Source: Gammaproteobacteria bacterium
Lineage (GTDB): Bacteria; Pseudomonadota; Gammaproteobacteria; Steroidobacterales; Steroidobacteraceae
NCBI GenBank assembly: GCA_003164785.1
Contig: PLUE01000016.1
Coordinates: 1-64,000, forward strand
DNA length: 64,000 bases
Direction of reading: 5' to 3'
Under the pieces are notes generated by a model that made no database searches, was not told the DNA's origin, and saw only the letters and a program-made list of their open reading frames with translations. A program made the position numbers and the translations under genes. Positions 42,700 to 51,357 of this stretch are shown piece by piece (the stretch's first letter is position 1; every line of letters starts with the position of its first letter).

Positions 42700-44309
42700 G
42701 CGCGCCGCTGCTGTCGCTCGAAGCGCTCGACGTCTGGATCGGCGACGTGCCGATCGTCAAGGGCCTGTCACTGCAGCTCGACAGCGGTGAGATCCTGGGT
42801 CTGGTGGGTGCCTCCGGATCCGGCAAATCCATGACCGCCCTGGCCATCATGCAATTGCTGCCGCCGCATGCACGGCTCGGGGGTCGCGTGAGTCTGCGGG
42901 GAGTCGCGCTCACCGAAATGACGGAAGCGGGACTGCAGGCGGTGCGTGGCCGGGACATCGGCATCGTCTTCCAGGAGCCGATGACGGCCTTGAACCCGCT
43001 GATGCGCATCGGCGATCAGGTGGCGGAAACGGTGCGTCTGCATGAAGCGCGCGCGGCGCCTGCGTCGCGCGCGCGGGCGCTGGCGCGGGAGGCATTGGAT
43101 GCGGTGGGCTTGACGGGGGACCAGGGCGCCTACGACCGCTATCCCCATGAGTTGTCCGGCGGCCAACGGCAACGGGTTGCCATTGCCATCGCCATCGCGT
43201 TGCGTCCGGCCCTGCTCATCGCGGATGAGCCGACGACCGCGTTGGATGTCAGCACGCAGGCGCAGGTGCTGACCCTGCTCGTCGGCCTGGCGCGCAGTCG
43301 CGGAATGGGCTTGTTGTTGGTGAGCCATGACCTGGCGGTGATTTCCCAGGTGACCGACCGTGTGGCAGTGATGCATGAAGGCGCCATCGTCGAGCAGGGT
43401 GCAACGGCCGAGACGTTGCTGCATCTGCGGCACCCGTACGCCAGGGCCTTGCTCGCGGCGGCGGAGCCGGCGCCCAAGCGTCACTCGCCGGCGGTCGATA
43501 CCGCGAGCGCCGTACTCGAGGTGCAGGGTATCGTCCGCGATTACGCGGGCAGGCGCCGGTCGCTGTGGCACGCGGCGCCGGCGTTCCGTGCGGTCGACGC
43601 GGCGTCGCTCAGCATTCATCCCGGCGAGACGGTGGGCTTGGTGGGCGAGTCGGGTTCGGGGAAGTCGAGTTTGCTGCGGGCGATTCTGGGACTGGAGCGG
43701 ACCCAGGGCGGGCAGGTGCGGTTGCTCGGCGAGAGTTTTTTGACGGCGCGCGGGCCGGACCTCCGGCGTTTGCGTCGTTCCATTCAAGCGGTGTTTCAGG
43801 ACCCGTACGGCAGCTTCGACCCGCAGTGGTCGGTGGACCGCCTCATCGCCGAGCCGTTTCATCTCATGGACGTAAGGCCGGGCGCCGCCGAACGGCAACG
43901 CAAGGTGGCGACGGTATTGGAGCAGGTGGGCTTGTCGTCGGCCGATGCGCGGCGGCACCCGCACGAGTTCTCCGGCGGGCAGCGGCAGCGGATCGCGATT
44001 GCGCGAGCGTTGATCACGGAGCCGGCGGTGATCGCGTTCGACGAGGCCGTGTCGGCGCTCGACGTGTTGGTGAGGGCGCAGATACTGGAGCTGTTGGCCG
44101 AACTGGCGGAGCGCCTGAAGCTGGCCTACCTGTTCGTGTCACATGACCTGAACGTGATACGGGCGATTGCCGACCGTGTCTACGTGATGCAGCATGGCAG
44201 GATCGTCGAGCAGGGCGTTACCGCGACGGTGTTCGAGTCCCCGCAACATGCCTACACCCAACGCTTGATCGCGGCGACGCCGCGCCTCCGGCATGTTCAT
44301 CGCGAGTGA
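42696..44309 (+). CDS. Peptide ABC transporter ATPase with two nucleotide-binding domains (DppD-DppF fusion)
   Basis: A 537-residue double ATPase. Domain 1 has Walker A GASGSGKSM (about residue 37), signature LSGGQRQRVAIA and Walker B LLIADEPTTALD. Domain 2 begins near residue 270 and has Walker A GESGSGKSS (about 316), signature FSGGQRQRIAIA and Walker B VIAFDEAVSALD. Both domains keep the catalytic Glu and look active. It powers the importer made with the two upstream genes. Fused DppD-DppF ATPases are common in proteobacteria. The 3' end overlaps the convergent peptidase by 13 bases. Confidence 0.95.
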   Translation: MSAPLLSLEALDVWIGDVPIVKGLSLQLDSGEILGLVGASGSGKSMTALAIMQLLPPHARLGGRVSLRGVALTEMTEAGLQAVRGRDIGIVFQEPMTALNPLMRIGDQVAETVRLHEARAAPASRARALAREALDAVGLTGDQGAYDRYPHELSGGQRQRVAIAIAIALRPALLIADEPTTALDVSTQAQVLTLLVGLARSRGMGLLLVSHDLAVISQVTDRVAVMHEGAIVEQGATAETLLHLRHPYARALLAAAEPAPKRHSPAVDTASAVLEVQGIVRDYAGRRRSLWHAAPAFRAVDAASLSIHPGETVGLVGESGSGKSSLLRAILGLERTQGGQVRLLGESFLTARGPDLRRLRRSIQAVFQDPYGSFDPQWSVDRLIAEPFHLMDVRPGAAERQRKVATVLEQVGLSSADARRHPHEFSGGQRQRIAIARALITEPAVIAFDEAVSALDVLVRAQILELLAELAERLKLAYLFVSHDLNVIRAIADRVYVMQHGRIVEQGVTATVFESPQHAYTQRLIAATPRLRHVHRE

Positions 44310-45349
44310 TGCACCGCTCGGGCGATGGAGCGCGCCATGCAGTCGGCCGCCGCGGATCCGATGCGACCCACCTGGGCTGCACGCTGCTGGCTGGCGTCGA
44401 GTGCGGTCGCGCCGCTCGCGAGGGCAAAAATCGTGTCGCCGTCGTATGGGGTGTGGGCGGGACGGACCGCGCGCGCGATACCGTCCTGCGCCATCATGGC
44501 CACCCGCGTGCATTCGACCGTCGTCAGGTCGGCGGTGCATGCGACCAATCCCAACGTGGTGTTGGCGCCGGCTTGCATCCGGCCCAGCGCGAGCAGTCTG
44601 GACTCGTCGGGAGCGGGGTCGCTGATGGGGGAGTGGGGTGCGCGTTGTACGGCGCCTGCTTGCCCGGCGCCCGGTAGGCCGGCCCACGTATGCACGCCGC
44701 CCGGTAGGCCGGCCCCCCCAAATTCAGAGTTCAGTTCGAACGCCCAGGCCCAATAGGTCTTGCCGTCCGGCATCAGCGCCGAGCCGATGGAGTTCAGCGC
44801 GACCAGCACACCCACGATGAGCCCCGCGCCCAAATCGATGGAGGCGGAGCCGATTCCGCCCTTGATCAATCCGGCCATCGCGCCACGCCCTGCGCCGATG
44901 GATCCGAGGGCAAAGTCGGGTGCGGCGGCTTGCAACGCTTGGATGCCGAGATTGCGGTAGGGAGGATCGAGTCCCCACGCCTTGTCGCCGCCATTCCCGA
45001 GATCGTGCAGTACGGCCGCGGGGACGATGGGGATCGAGGGTGAGCCGGGACGCAGACGCAGGCCGGCGCCGCGCGCCGATAATGCGGTGGTGACACCGTC
45101 GGCCGCGGCGAGCCCGAACACGGAGCCACCCGAGAGCACCAGGGCATGCACGCGTCCGATGAGGTTCTCCGGTGCCAACGCATCCGTTTCCCGAGTTCCG
45201 GGACCGCCGCCGCGAACGTCCACGCCGGCGCTCCAGTCGCCCGGGCACAGGGCCACCGTGACACCGGAGATGACTTTTTCGTCGGTCGCATGACCGACGA
45301 GAAGTCCCGTCACGTCGGTGATGAGGTTTCGCGGGCCGGGCTGGAACAT
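44297..45349 (-). CDS. P1-family peptidase (DmpA/BapA-like N-terminal nucleophile hydrolase)
   Basis: A 350-residue P1-family peptidase. Members are self-processing beta-peptidyl or D-/L-aminopeptidases. Seen motifs are ITDVTGLLVGHATDE at the start, VDVRGGGPGTRETD, and ALVLSGGSVFGLAAADGV. The processing site should precede the nucleophile in MQAGANTTLGLVAC (Asn-Thr-Thr). Between FELNSEFGG and that site is a Gly/Ala/Pro-rich insertion made by a short DNA repeat. ATG at 45349 is five bases after coaX. It runs toward the peptide importer and could act on its cargo. Confidence 0.88.
   Translation of the reverse strand: MFQPGPRNLITDVTGLLVGHATDEKVISGVTVALCPGDWSAGVDVRGGGPGTRETDALAPENLIGRVHALVLSGGSVFGLAAADGVTTALSARGAGLRLRPGSPSIPIVPAAVLHDLGNGGDKAWGLDPPYRNLGIQALQAAAPDFALGSIGAGRGAMAGLIKGGIGSASIDLGAGLIVGVLVALNSIGSALMPDGKTYWAWAFELNSEFGGAGLPGGVHTWAGLPGAGQAGAVQRAPHSPISDPAPDESRLLALGRMQAGANTTLGLVACTADLTTVECTRVAMMAQDGIARAVRPAHTPYDGDTIFALASGATALDASQQRAAQVGRIGSAAADCMARSIARAVHHSR
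44668..44715. repeat. Two 18-bp direct repeats inside the P1 peptidase gene
   Basis: CGCCCGGTAGGCCGGCCC occurs at 44668-44685 and again at 44698-44715, exactly 30 bases apart. The phase keeps the peptidase frame and adds AGLPG-type units. The repeat contains the self-complementary GGCCGGCC-like core and lies in a stretch that looks inserted relative to the family. Confidence 0.7.
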
Positions 45350-45354
45350 ACGAG

Positions 45355-46110
45355 CTACTGCGACTGCGCGGCGACGACCGCGAGGCCCTGCAGCACGAGG
45401 TCCGGGACGATCTGTCCGTGCGAGCGCATGGTGCCGGCAATCATGCCGGCGTCGCCGCCGGTGATGAAGAGCTTCGGCTTCGAGCCCGTGCTCTGCTCGA
45501 TGACTTCGGCTGCGCGGTCGGCCATGCCGGCGAGGGCAAACACGGCGCCGCGCGAAACGGCGCCGATGGTGTTGTTCGCGAGCACGCCGGCCAGAGACGG
45601 CGTGCTGTGTTCGACCGCCCTGGCGATGTCGCTGGTATTGCTCATCAGGGATTCGCGCATCATGTGGATTCCGGGCGCGATGAGCCCACCCAAGTGCTGG
45701 CCGTTCGCGTCCACGCTGTCGACCTTCACGGCGGTCCCGGCGTCCACCACGCAGAGCGCGGAGCGTGCGAGGGTCCAGGCGCCGATCAGAGCCAGCCAGC
45801 GATCCGCGCCCAACAGGGACGGATCGAGATAGCCGTTCGTGAGTCCCTGGAATTCCTGCGCGGCCGTGACGAACTCGACGTTCACCTGAAACAGCTTTTT
45901 CGACAACTGGGTCAAGGTTTTCGCCATCGCCGGTCCCGCGACATTCGAGACCAGTACCCGGGTCGGTTTCTGCCCCGACTCGAACAGGGCCGCCTTCCAT
46001 ATGCCGGGTTTCGCGGCTCGATGCACGATGGCTTGCTGATCCGACAGGCCGGTGCTCGTCAGCCAGGCCCATTTGAGGCGTGTATTGCCCACGTCGATGA
46101 CCAGAATCAT
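45355..46110 (-). CDS. coaX: Type III pantothenate kinase
   Basis: Phosphorylates pantothenate, the first step of coenzyme A synthesis. The 251-residue ASKHA-fold protein shows DVGNTRLKWAW at the N-terminus (phosphate 1), GADRWLALIGAW, DAGTAVKVD and GGLIAPGI (catalytic Asp and pantothenate site), and TGGDAGM near the C-terminus. In many gammaproteobacteria coaX follows birA; here it is 22 kb away. The P1 peptidase gene begins five bases after its stop. Confidence 0.95.
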   Translation of the reverse strand: MILVIDVGNTRLKWAWLTSTGLSDQQAIVHRAAKPGIWKAALFESGQKPTRVLVSNVAGPAMAKTLTQLSKKLFQVNVEFVTAAQEFQGLTNGYLDPSLLGADRWLALIGAWTLARSALCVVDAGTAVKVDSVDANGQHLGGLIAPGIHMMRESLMSNTSDIARAVEHSTPSLAGVLANNTIGAVSRGAVFALAGMADRAAEVIEQSTGSKPKLFITGGDAGMIAGTMRSHGQIVPDLVLQGLAVVAAQSQ

Positions 46111-46223
46111 GCTTGAACCTTCTACCCTGAGGCTGCCGTTGGCGATTTAGCGCGCAAGGATAGCATCGTCGGCAAACCGCCAAGGGCACATCTCTCGGTG
46201 CACCGCTGCGCTGATTTAACTGA

Positions 46224-48308
46224 TTATTTTGCCGGGGGTGCAATCGCCGGGGTTGCTTCGGAAATTACGTTCGCCAAGGCTTGGGTGACCCGTTCGTCGA
46301 TTTCCGCGGCATGCTGCAGATGAACGGGATACCGCACGTGGGCCTCGACCACCAACCCGGAGAAGTGCAGCTGGACCTGGGGCTGCGCGTCACCGCCCGA
46401 CGCTGACATGGTCGTACGCTCGATTTCCTTGGTCTGCCTGAGGATCTCCGGCAGATATTCCTTCAATGCCGCGGTCACCGCGATGGCCAACTTTTCCTTC
46501 AGGCCGGCATAGTCAGAGCCTGCGGGCAGGGTCAGCACGACTTCACGCCAGCTGAAATTCACGCCAGGGATTTGTTTGAAGAGGCCGCTGGACACCTGGA
46601 ACACCACCGAGTTGGCAAAGGCGACGACCCTTCCGGTCGGGCCCATCGTGCCCTTGGCGCCCAGTTCCATCAGGTACATGCGGACCAATCCCAGGTCGAT
46701 GACTTCACCCGCGACCTCGCCGATCTGCACGCGATCGCCGACGCGAATGCCGTATTTGCCGATCAGGAAGAAGTAGCCGACGATGGAAACCAGCACGCTC
46801 TGCATGGCGACCGCGATGCCGGCTGTGATGAGGCCGGCGAACGTGACGATCGAACCCAGTTCGCTCGCGAAGGCGATCCCGATCACGATGACGACCAAGG
46901 CCCACAATCCGATGCGCCGCAGCAGCAGCAACTGATAGCGCCGCCGCGTGTCCTGGATATACCGCAACACCGTGCGCTTCCACAGTTCCGCGCCCCCGAA
47001 GATCAGCGTCAAGACGACGGCCAATATGCCGAGCCGAATACCCAACGTCTTGATCGCGTCGCGGTACTGGCTCTTGACCGCGTCGTGCCAGTTGCTCAGG
47101 TTGCGGCGATATTGACTGAGCAGAATGCCTTCATGGCTCAGTGGAATCAGCAGCGACGAAGCTTGTTTGAACTGATCCGCCAAGGCATCGAGCTGGTCGT
47201 GCACGCCGTTCAGTGTGGTGGCATCGGCAGAGTCCGCCTGCGCGGCCAGCGTATCGCCGCGCGCGGACAGTCCCTTGATCTGGTTGATGAGCGCTGTGCG
47301 GACTCCAGTGAGCGTGGTTTGCAGAGCCTCGGTCCTTCGGTCGATCGATTCGATGGTGCCGTTCTTTTCCGACAAGCGAAACGCATTGGATGCGAGGTCC
47401 CATAGTCCGAAGCGTCCCACCGGCGCCGCGGGTGACGGTGAGGCTTGCGCCAGCGAGGCTTGCGCCGGCGACGCGCCGACCGCCGCAGGCGTCGTGTTGG
47501 ATGGCGGCGTGGCCGTCCCCGCGCCGGCGGCCGCGGCCGCTGGTATGGCGACCGCCATCGCATCGATCTGCGCCTTCAAGGCAACCGAACTGGAGTTGCC
47601 GGTACCCGTGCTGAAGCCACTCATCGTGACGAGAATGCTTTTCTTGGTGTTGATGAGATTGATCTCGCCCTGGAGCTCGTTGATCTTGGCCCGTACCTCG
47701 ATTCTGGACTTTCTCGTGGAGCCGGGGTCGAGATGCCGTTGCGCATCGAGTTCGGTCTGTACCGTCGCGGCCTGAGCATCGAGCTTCTTCTGCAGCTGCG
47801 ACAGCGCCTGGGACGACCTGGCGGCATCGGCGCCGGTGTCCGGCGTAGCATTGGGTTCCTTCGCGAGCATCTCGGCGTCGACCCGGGCGATGTCGAAGGC
47901 CAAGCCCATGACTCGGTTGGCGGTTTGCCGATTGTCATAGAGGATCAACATGTCGCTGGGTTCGTTGGCCGCCTGTTGTTGCAGCCCGAGCGTGCGATAC
48001 CAGTCGACCGTCTGATCGAGCACCGTGATCACCTGTGCCGCGGTCATGGGGGGTGAAAGGGGCGGCAGGCTGGCGGAGGGCGCCGCCGTTGCGGCGGCCG
48101 AGGGTGCGGCGGGTGGCACAGCCGCGGCAGGGGCCGCTGCCGGGGGCGCGGCCGCTGCCATGGCGTTCGCCGGCGAAGCGGAGCCGGCCTTCTGCGCTGC
48201 AGCCTTGGGTGACGATTGCTGCGTGGCAGCCGGCGCGGCTCCGATGGACAGCAGGAAAAACGCCGCGAGGGCGGGCAGGAAGGCGACTTTCGACCTGGAT
48301 TTCAGCAT
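46224..48308 (-). CDS. MscS-family mechanosensitive channel with long periplasmic N-terminus
   Basis: A 694-residue membrane protein. A signal peptide is followed by an Ala/Pro-rich low-complexity stretch (about residues 30-85) and a largely helical coiled-coil periplasmic region (to about 410). At least three membrane helices follow (IRLGILAVVLTLIFGGAEL, IGLWALVVIVIGIAFA, and FAGLITAGIAVAMQSVLVSI as the pore-lining type). The MscS beta domain (GDRVQIGEVAGEVIDLGLV) and a C-terminal cytoplasmic region come last. The plan is that of large MscS homologues such as MscK. The promoter region is interrupted by an inverted-repeat element starting 11 bases upstream. Confidence 0.85.
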   Translation of the reverse strand: MLKSRSKVAFLPALAAFFLLSIGAAPAATQQSSPKAAAQKAGSASPANAMAAAAPPAAAPAAAVPPAAPSAAATAAPSASLPPLSPPMTAAQVITVLDQTVDWYRTLGLQQQAANEPSDMLILYDNRQTANRVMGLAFDIARVDAEMLAKEPNATPDTGADAARSSQALSQLQKKLDAQAATVQTELDAQRHLDPGSTRKSRIEVRAKINELQGEINLINTKKSILVTMSGFSTGTGNSSSVALKAQIDAMAVAIPAAAAAGAGTATPPSNTTPAAVGASPAQASLAQASPSPAAPVGRFGLWDLASNAFRLSEKNGTIESIDRRTEALQTTLTGVRTALINQIKGLSARGDTLAAQADSADATTLNGVHDQLDALADQFKQASSLLIPLSHEGILLSQYRRNLSNWHDAVKSQYRDAIKTLGIRLGILAVVLTLIFGGAELWKRTVLRYIQDTRRRYQLLLLRRIGLWALVVIVIGIAFASELGSIVTFAGLITAGIAVAMQSVLVSIVGYFFLIGKYGIRVGDRVQIGEVAGEVIDLGLVRMYLMELGAKGTMGPTGRVVAFANSVVFQVSSGLFKQIPGVNFSWREVVLTLPAGSDYAGLKEKLAIAVTAALKEYLPEILRQTKEIERTTMSASGGDAQPQVQLHFSGLVVEAHVRYPVHLQHAAEIDERVTQALANVISEATPAIAPPAK

Positions 48309-48318
48309 GCCGCGATGC

Positions 48319-48506
48319 TACCCGAAGTCTCGCGGGAGGACATGAACTGCGATGCTCGGAAATATCCTACACGCCATAGTGGCCATGTCCGAGAGAGTGG
48401 GCCGCACCGAGCGTCTAACGTGGAGAGCGGTCTGCGTCCCGGCCCTGACGCATGGTTTCCGCACCTGGGATAACGCATCGGAAGTCGTCCGGCGAGACTT
48501 CGGGTA
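48319..48506. mobile_element. Possible miniature inverted-repeat element (MITE-like)
   Basis: The ends form a 23-base terminal inverted repeat with 21 matches: TACCCGAAGTCTCGC at 48319-48333, continued to 48341, and its complement at 48484-48506. The outermost bases are TA on both sides, as expected for the target duplication of IS630/Tc1-like elements. Between TAs the length is 184 bases, too short for a transposase. It fills most of the region between the divergent MscS and histidine-kinase genes and may carry parts of both promoters. A second copy would be needed for proof. Confidence 0.45.
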
Positions 48507-48571
48507 TGGGGCGGACGAGTCGAGGGCGGCCATGGGATGGCGGCACAGGGTAACCAGGAACCACGAGACAA

Positions 48572-50284
48572 ATGAAACAGATCGACCATAAGGTTGGGGA
48601 GCGCGCCGCAACCCGGGGCCGCCGCCGGCAATACGAAGCACGTGCGCGGCTCGAGGAGATCAGCGAACGAGAAGATCAGCTGCAAACCGCGCTGACGGCC
48701 GGACGGCTCGGATCCTGGACGCTGGACGTCGCGCAGATGATGTTTCACGCGTCGGGAACGTCGCGCAGTCATTTCGGCGGCGCCTTCGCCAAGGATTTCT
48801 CCTGCGACGAGCTGCTGAAGGTGGTGCATCCGGACGACCTCGGGCGCATGACCGAGGCGTTGCAGACGACGCTGCGCAATGGGACTGACTACGTGGTCGA
48901 ATATCGCAATTTCGGGACCGATGGCGCCGTGCGTTGGATCGAAGTGCGGGCGCGAGCGCTGCGTAACGTGCAAGGGCAGGTTGCTTCACTGGTCGGCGTG
49001 TCCTCCGATATCACCGCACGCAAGAACTCGGAGCTCGAACGTGAGCGGCTGCTCGGCGAACTGGCCGTGGAACGTACCGCTCTGTCGAATCTGACCCGTA
49101 CGCTCGAGCAGCGGGTGGCCGAGCGGACCGGCGAGTTGATGAAGGAGGTTGCCGCGCGGGAAAAGGCCCAGGAGCAGCTCCTGCAGTCGCAAAAAATGGA
49201 GAGTGTCGGCCAGTTGACGGGCGGCATCGCCCACGATTTCAATAATCTTTTGATGGCGGTGATGGGCAACCTGGAGATTCTGCGCAAGCGCCTGCCGAGC
49301 GACCCGGCGCTGCGGCGCTTGATCGACGGCGCGATGCAGGGTGCGCGCCGCGGGTCATCACTGACGCAGCGCATGCTGGCTTTCGCCCGGCAGCAGGACC
49401 TGCGGACGGTGTCGGCCGACATCGGGGCGCTGGTCAACGGCATGCAGGAGCTGCTGCGGCGCTCTTTGGGACCCCAGATCGCCTTGCATCTGCACATCGA
49501 TCGGGACCTGCCGCCGGCCGAAGTCGACCCGCATCAGGTCGAGCTGGCGGTGCTGAACCTGGCGATCAACGCGCGGGATGCCATGCCCGCCGGCGGGGTC
49601 ATCGACATTCGCATCGATCAGGAAGACGTGGCTGGGGTCGGCCCGCTGCGTCCTGGAACCTATATCCGGATCCGGATCGCCGATACCGGGACCGGCATGG
49701 ACGCGGCGACCTTGAGCAAAGCCATCGAACCGTTCTTCTCGACCAAACCGCTCGGCAAGGGGACCGGTCTCGGTTTGTCGATGACTCACGGCCTCGCGGT
49801 GCAGTTGGGCGGTCATCTGGATCTCGTCAGCGAACTCGGTGCCGGAACGGTGGCGACCCTGTGGCTTCCGAAGGCGACGAAGCCGCCTGAGGAAATGGAG
49901 ATTGTCGCGGCGCCATCTTGTGCGTCGCGCATGGCCACCATCTTGGTCGTCGATGATGATCCGTTGATCGCCATGAGCACGGTGGACATGCTCGAGGATC
50001 TGGGGCACACGGTCATCGAGGCCAATTCCGGCAAGCGTGCGCTGGAGATCATCGACGCCGGCCAGAGCATCGACCTCATGATGACCGATCAGGCCATGCC
50101 TGGCATGACGGGCATCCAGCTGGCCGAGATCGTGCGGACGAAGCGTCCACACCTTCCGGTTCTTCTGGCCTCCGGCTATACGGACCTGCCGGCCAGCAAA
50201 CTCGCCAATTTGCCGCGGCTGTCGAAGCCGTATCAGCAATCGCAGCTGCAGGCCGAAATCGAGAAATTGCTGGATGCGGTGTAG
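48572..50284 (+). CDS. Hybrid sensor histidine kinase with PAS and receiver domains
   Basis: A 570-residue soluble kinase without membrane helices. A PAS domain with PAC tail (about residues 38-150: [12 protein letters not shown] to [11 protein letters not shown]) is followed by a coiled coil. The dimerisation domain carries the phospho-acceptor His221 in [12 protein letters not shown], then comes an ATPase domain ([30 protein letters not shown]). A C-terminal receiver has Asp506 in [11 protein letters not shown] and the conserved Lys in LSKPY. The layout is that of cytosolic blue-light or redox sensing hybrid kinases, but no flavin-Cys motif (NCRFL) is seen. No partner regulator is adjacent. 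Confidence 0.92.
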   Translation: MKQIDHKVGERAATRGRRRQYEARARLEEISEREDQLQTALTAGRLGSWTLDVAQMMFHASGTSRSHFGGAFAKDFSCDELLKVVHPDDLGRMTEALQTTLRNGTDYVVEYRNFGTDGAVRWIEVRARALRNVQGQVASLVGVSSDITARKNSELERERLLGELAVERTALSNLTRTLEQRVAERTGELMKEVAAREKAQEQLLQSQKMESVGQLTGGIAHDFNNLLMAVMGNLEILRKRLPSDPALRRLIDGAMQGARRGSSLTQRMLAFARQQDLRTVSADIGALVNGMQELLRRSLGPQIALHLHIDRDLPPAEVDPHQVELAVLNLAINARDAMPAGGVIDIRIDQEDVAGVGPLRPGTYIRIRIADTGTGMDAATLSKAIEPFFSTKPLGKGTGLGLSMTHGLAVQLGGHLDLVSELGAGTVATLWLPKATKPPEEMEIVAAPSCASRMATILVVDDDPLIAMSTVDMLEDLGHTVIEANSGKRALEIIDAGQSIDLMMTDQAMPGMTGIQLAEIVRTKRPHLPVLLASGYTDLPASKLANLPRLSKPYQQSQLQAEIEKLLDAV

Positions 50285-50399
50285 ATTCCTTAAATCGGCG
50301 CGCAGCACCGGGCCGCCCATATTATTATCCGTCCACTTGAGAACCTGGCCGGCCTCCATCTGACCGCTGCCGTTCCATATCACTTCGAGGGGATGAGAT

Positions 50400-50808
50400 A
50401 TGATTTTCAACGTTCGCCAATGCGTTGGCGCGTTCGTTCCTGGCGTCGGCCGGCCTGTCGATCGGTTTTGCGGCGGACCGCAAGTCGAGCGATGCGCCGG
50501 ATACCAAGATCGCCGTCCGACTACATCATGCCGGTCCCACGAACGTCATGATCGACCTTGCGGTCGCGATGAAGCAGAATCCGAATCTGAAGGTGCAGCT
50601 CAACGGCGGATATTACGACCTGGCCACGCCGTATTTCGCGGCGGTGTACGAGCTGCATCAGTTGCCCATACAGGCGTCCCTGCAGGAAAATATCGACATG
50701 CATTTTTACACCTCGGGGCACATGGTCTACGCGCACGAGCCGGACTTGAAGGCCTTGCATGCGAACGTGGCCACGTTCATCGAGCGAACCAAGAACGCGG
50801 GTCATTGA
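50400..50808 (+). pseudogene. Serine carboxypeptidase (S10) remnant, frameshifted and internally deleted
   Basis: The last about 85 residues match the C-terminus of S10 carboxypeptidases, with the catalytic Asp in LNGGYYDLATP and the catalytic His in SGHMVYAHEP. The Ser domain (about 400 residues) is missing. Before it lies a signal-peptide-like stretch (ARSFLASAGLSIGFAA), so the N- and C-termini seem joined as in the M20 remnant. The best ribosome site (GAGGGG) serves an ATG at 50400 in another frame; a one-base shift near 50412 would join them. In the present frame only a TTG at 50425 can start. Its stop lies one base before the apt start. Confidence 0.7.
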
Positions 50809-50809
50809 T

Positions 50810-51313
50810 TTGATCGATATCAAACAGTTGATCGGCAACGTCGCGGATTTTCCGAGACCGGGCATCATGTTCCGCGACATCTCGCCATTGCTGCGTGACC
50901 ATTTCGATGCCACCGTCCGCGCGCTCGACGCGTTGCTGAGCGAGGCCGAATGGTGCGAGATCGACGCTCTTGCCGGCATCGAATCGCGCGGATTCATTCT
51001 GGGCGCCGCGCTTGCGGTCCATCGGGGAAAGGGCTTCGTTCTGGTCCGCAAGCAGGGCAAGCTGCCGCCGCCGGTGGTCGACATTGCCTACGATCTCGAA
51101 TATGGATCCGGGGTGCTGGAAATGCAGCGGGGCTCGGGACGCGTGCTGCTGATCGACGATGTGCTGGCGACCGGGGGCACGATGACGGCGTCGGCCGACC
51201 TTTGCGTCCGGGCGGGATACGAGGTTCGGGCCCTTGCAGCCTTGATCGATTTGAATATCGTGACCGACTATCGCTGGCGCGGTCTGTCGTTACGTTCGTC
51301 GGTCAATTACTGA
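50810..51313 (+). CDS. apt: Adenine phosphoribosyltransferase
   Basis: Salvages adenine to AMP with phosphoribosyl diphosphate. The 167-residue protein has FPRPGIMFRDISPLL at the N-terminus, GIESRGFILGAALA, VRKQGKLPPPVV (flexible loop), and the PRPP-binding VLLIDDVLATGGTM. The TTG at 50810 is chosen because it gives the usual short lead before FPRPG; an in-frame ATG at 50759 lies inside the upstream remnant. HpnG releases adenine, so this salvage activity could recycle it, although apt is a general housekeeping gene. Confidence 0.94.
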   Translation: MIDIKQLIGNVADFPRPGIMFRDISPLLRDHFDATVRALDALLSEAEWCEIDALAGIESRGFILGAALAVHRGKGFVLVRKQGKLPPPVVDIAYDLEYGSGVLEMQRGSGRVLLIDDVLATGGTMTASADLCVRAGYEVRALAALIDLNIVTDYRWRGLSLRSSVNY

Positions 51314-51345
51314 TTTTGCCGTATCCGTAACAGGGCCGATCGCGC

Positions 51346-51351
51346 TACTCT
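51346..51351 (+). promoter_or_regulatory. -10-like hexamer TACTCT before uppP
   Basis: TACTCT ends exactly 6 bases before the GTG start of uppP, and no Shine-Dalgarno sequence is visible. The spacing would put transcription start on the start codon. Confidence 0.35.
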
Positions 51352-51357
51352 CACACC

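Noticed and set aside
48352..48591. 79-codon frame across the inverted-repeat element
   Set aside because: It overlaps both the element and the histidine-kinase start, has no ribosome site and shows no similarity to any family I know.
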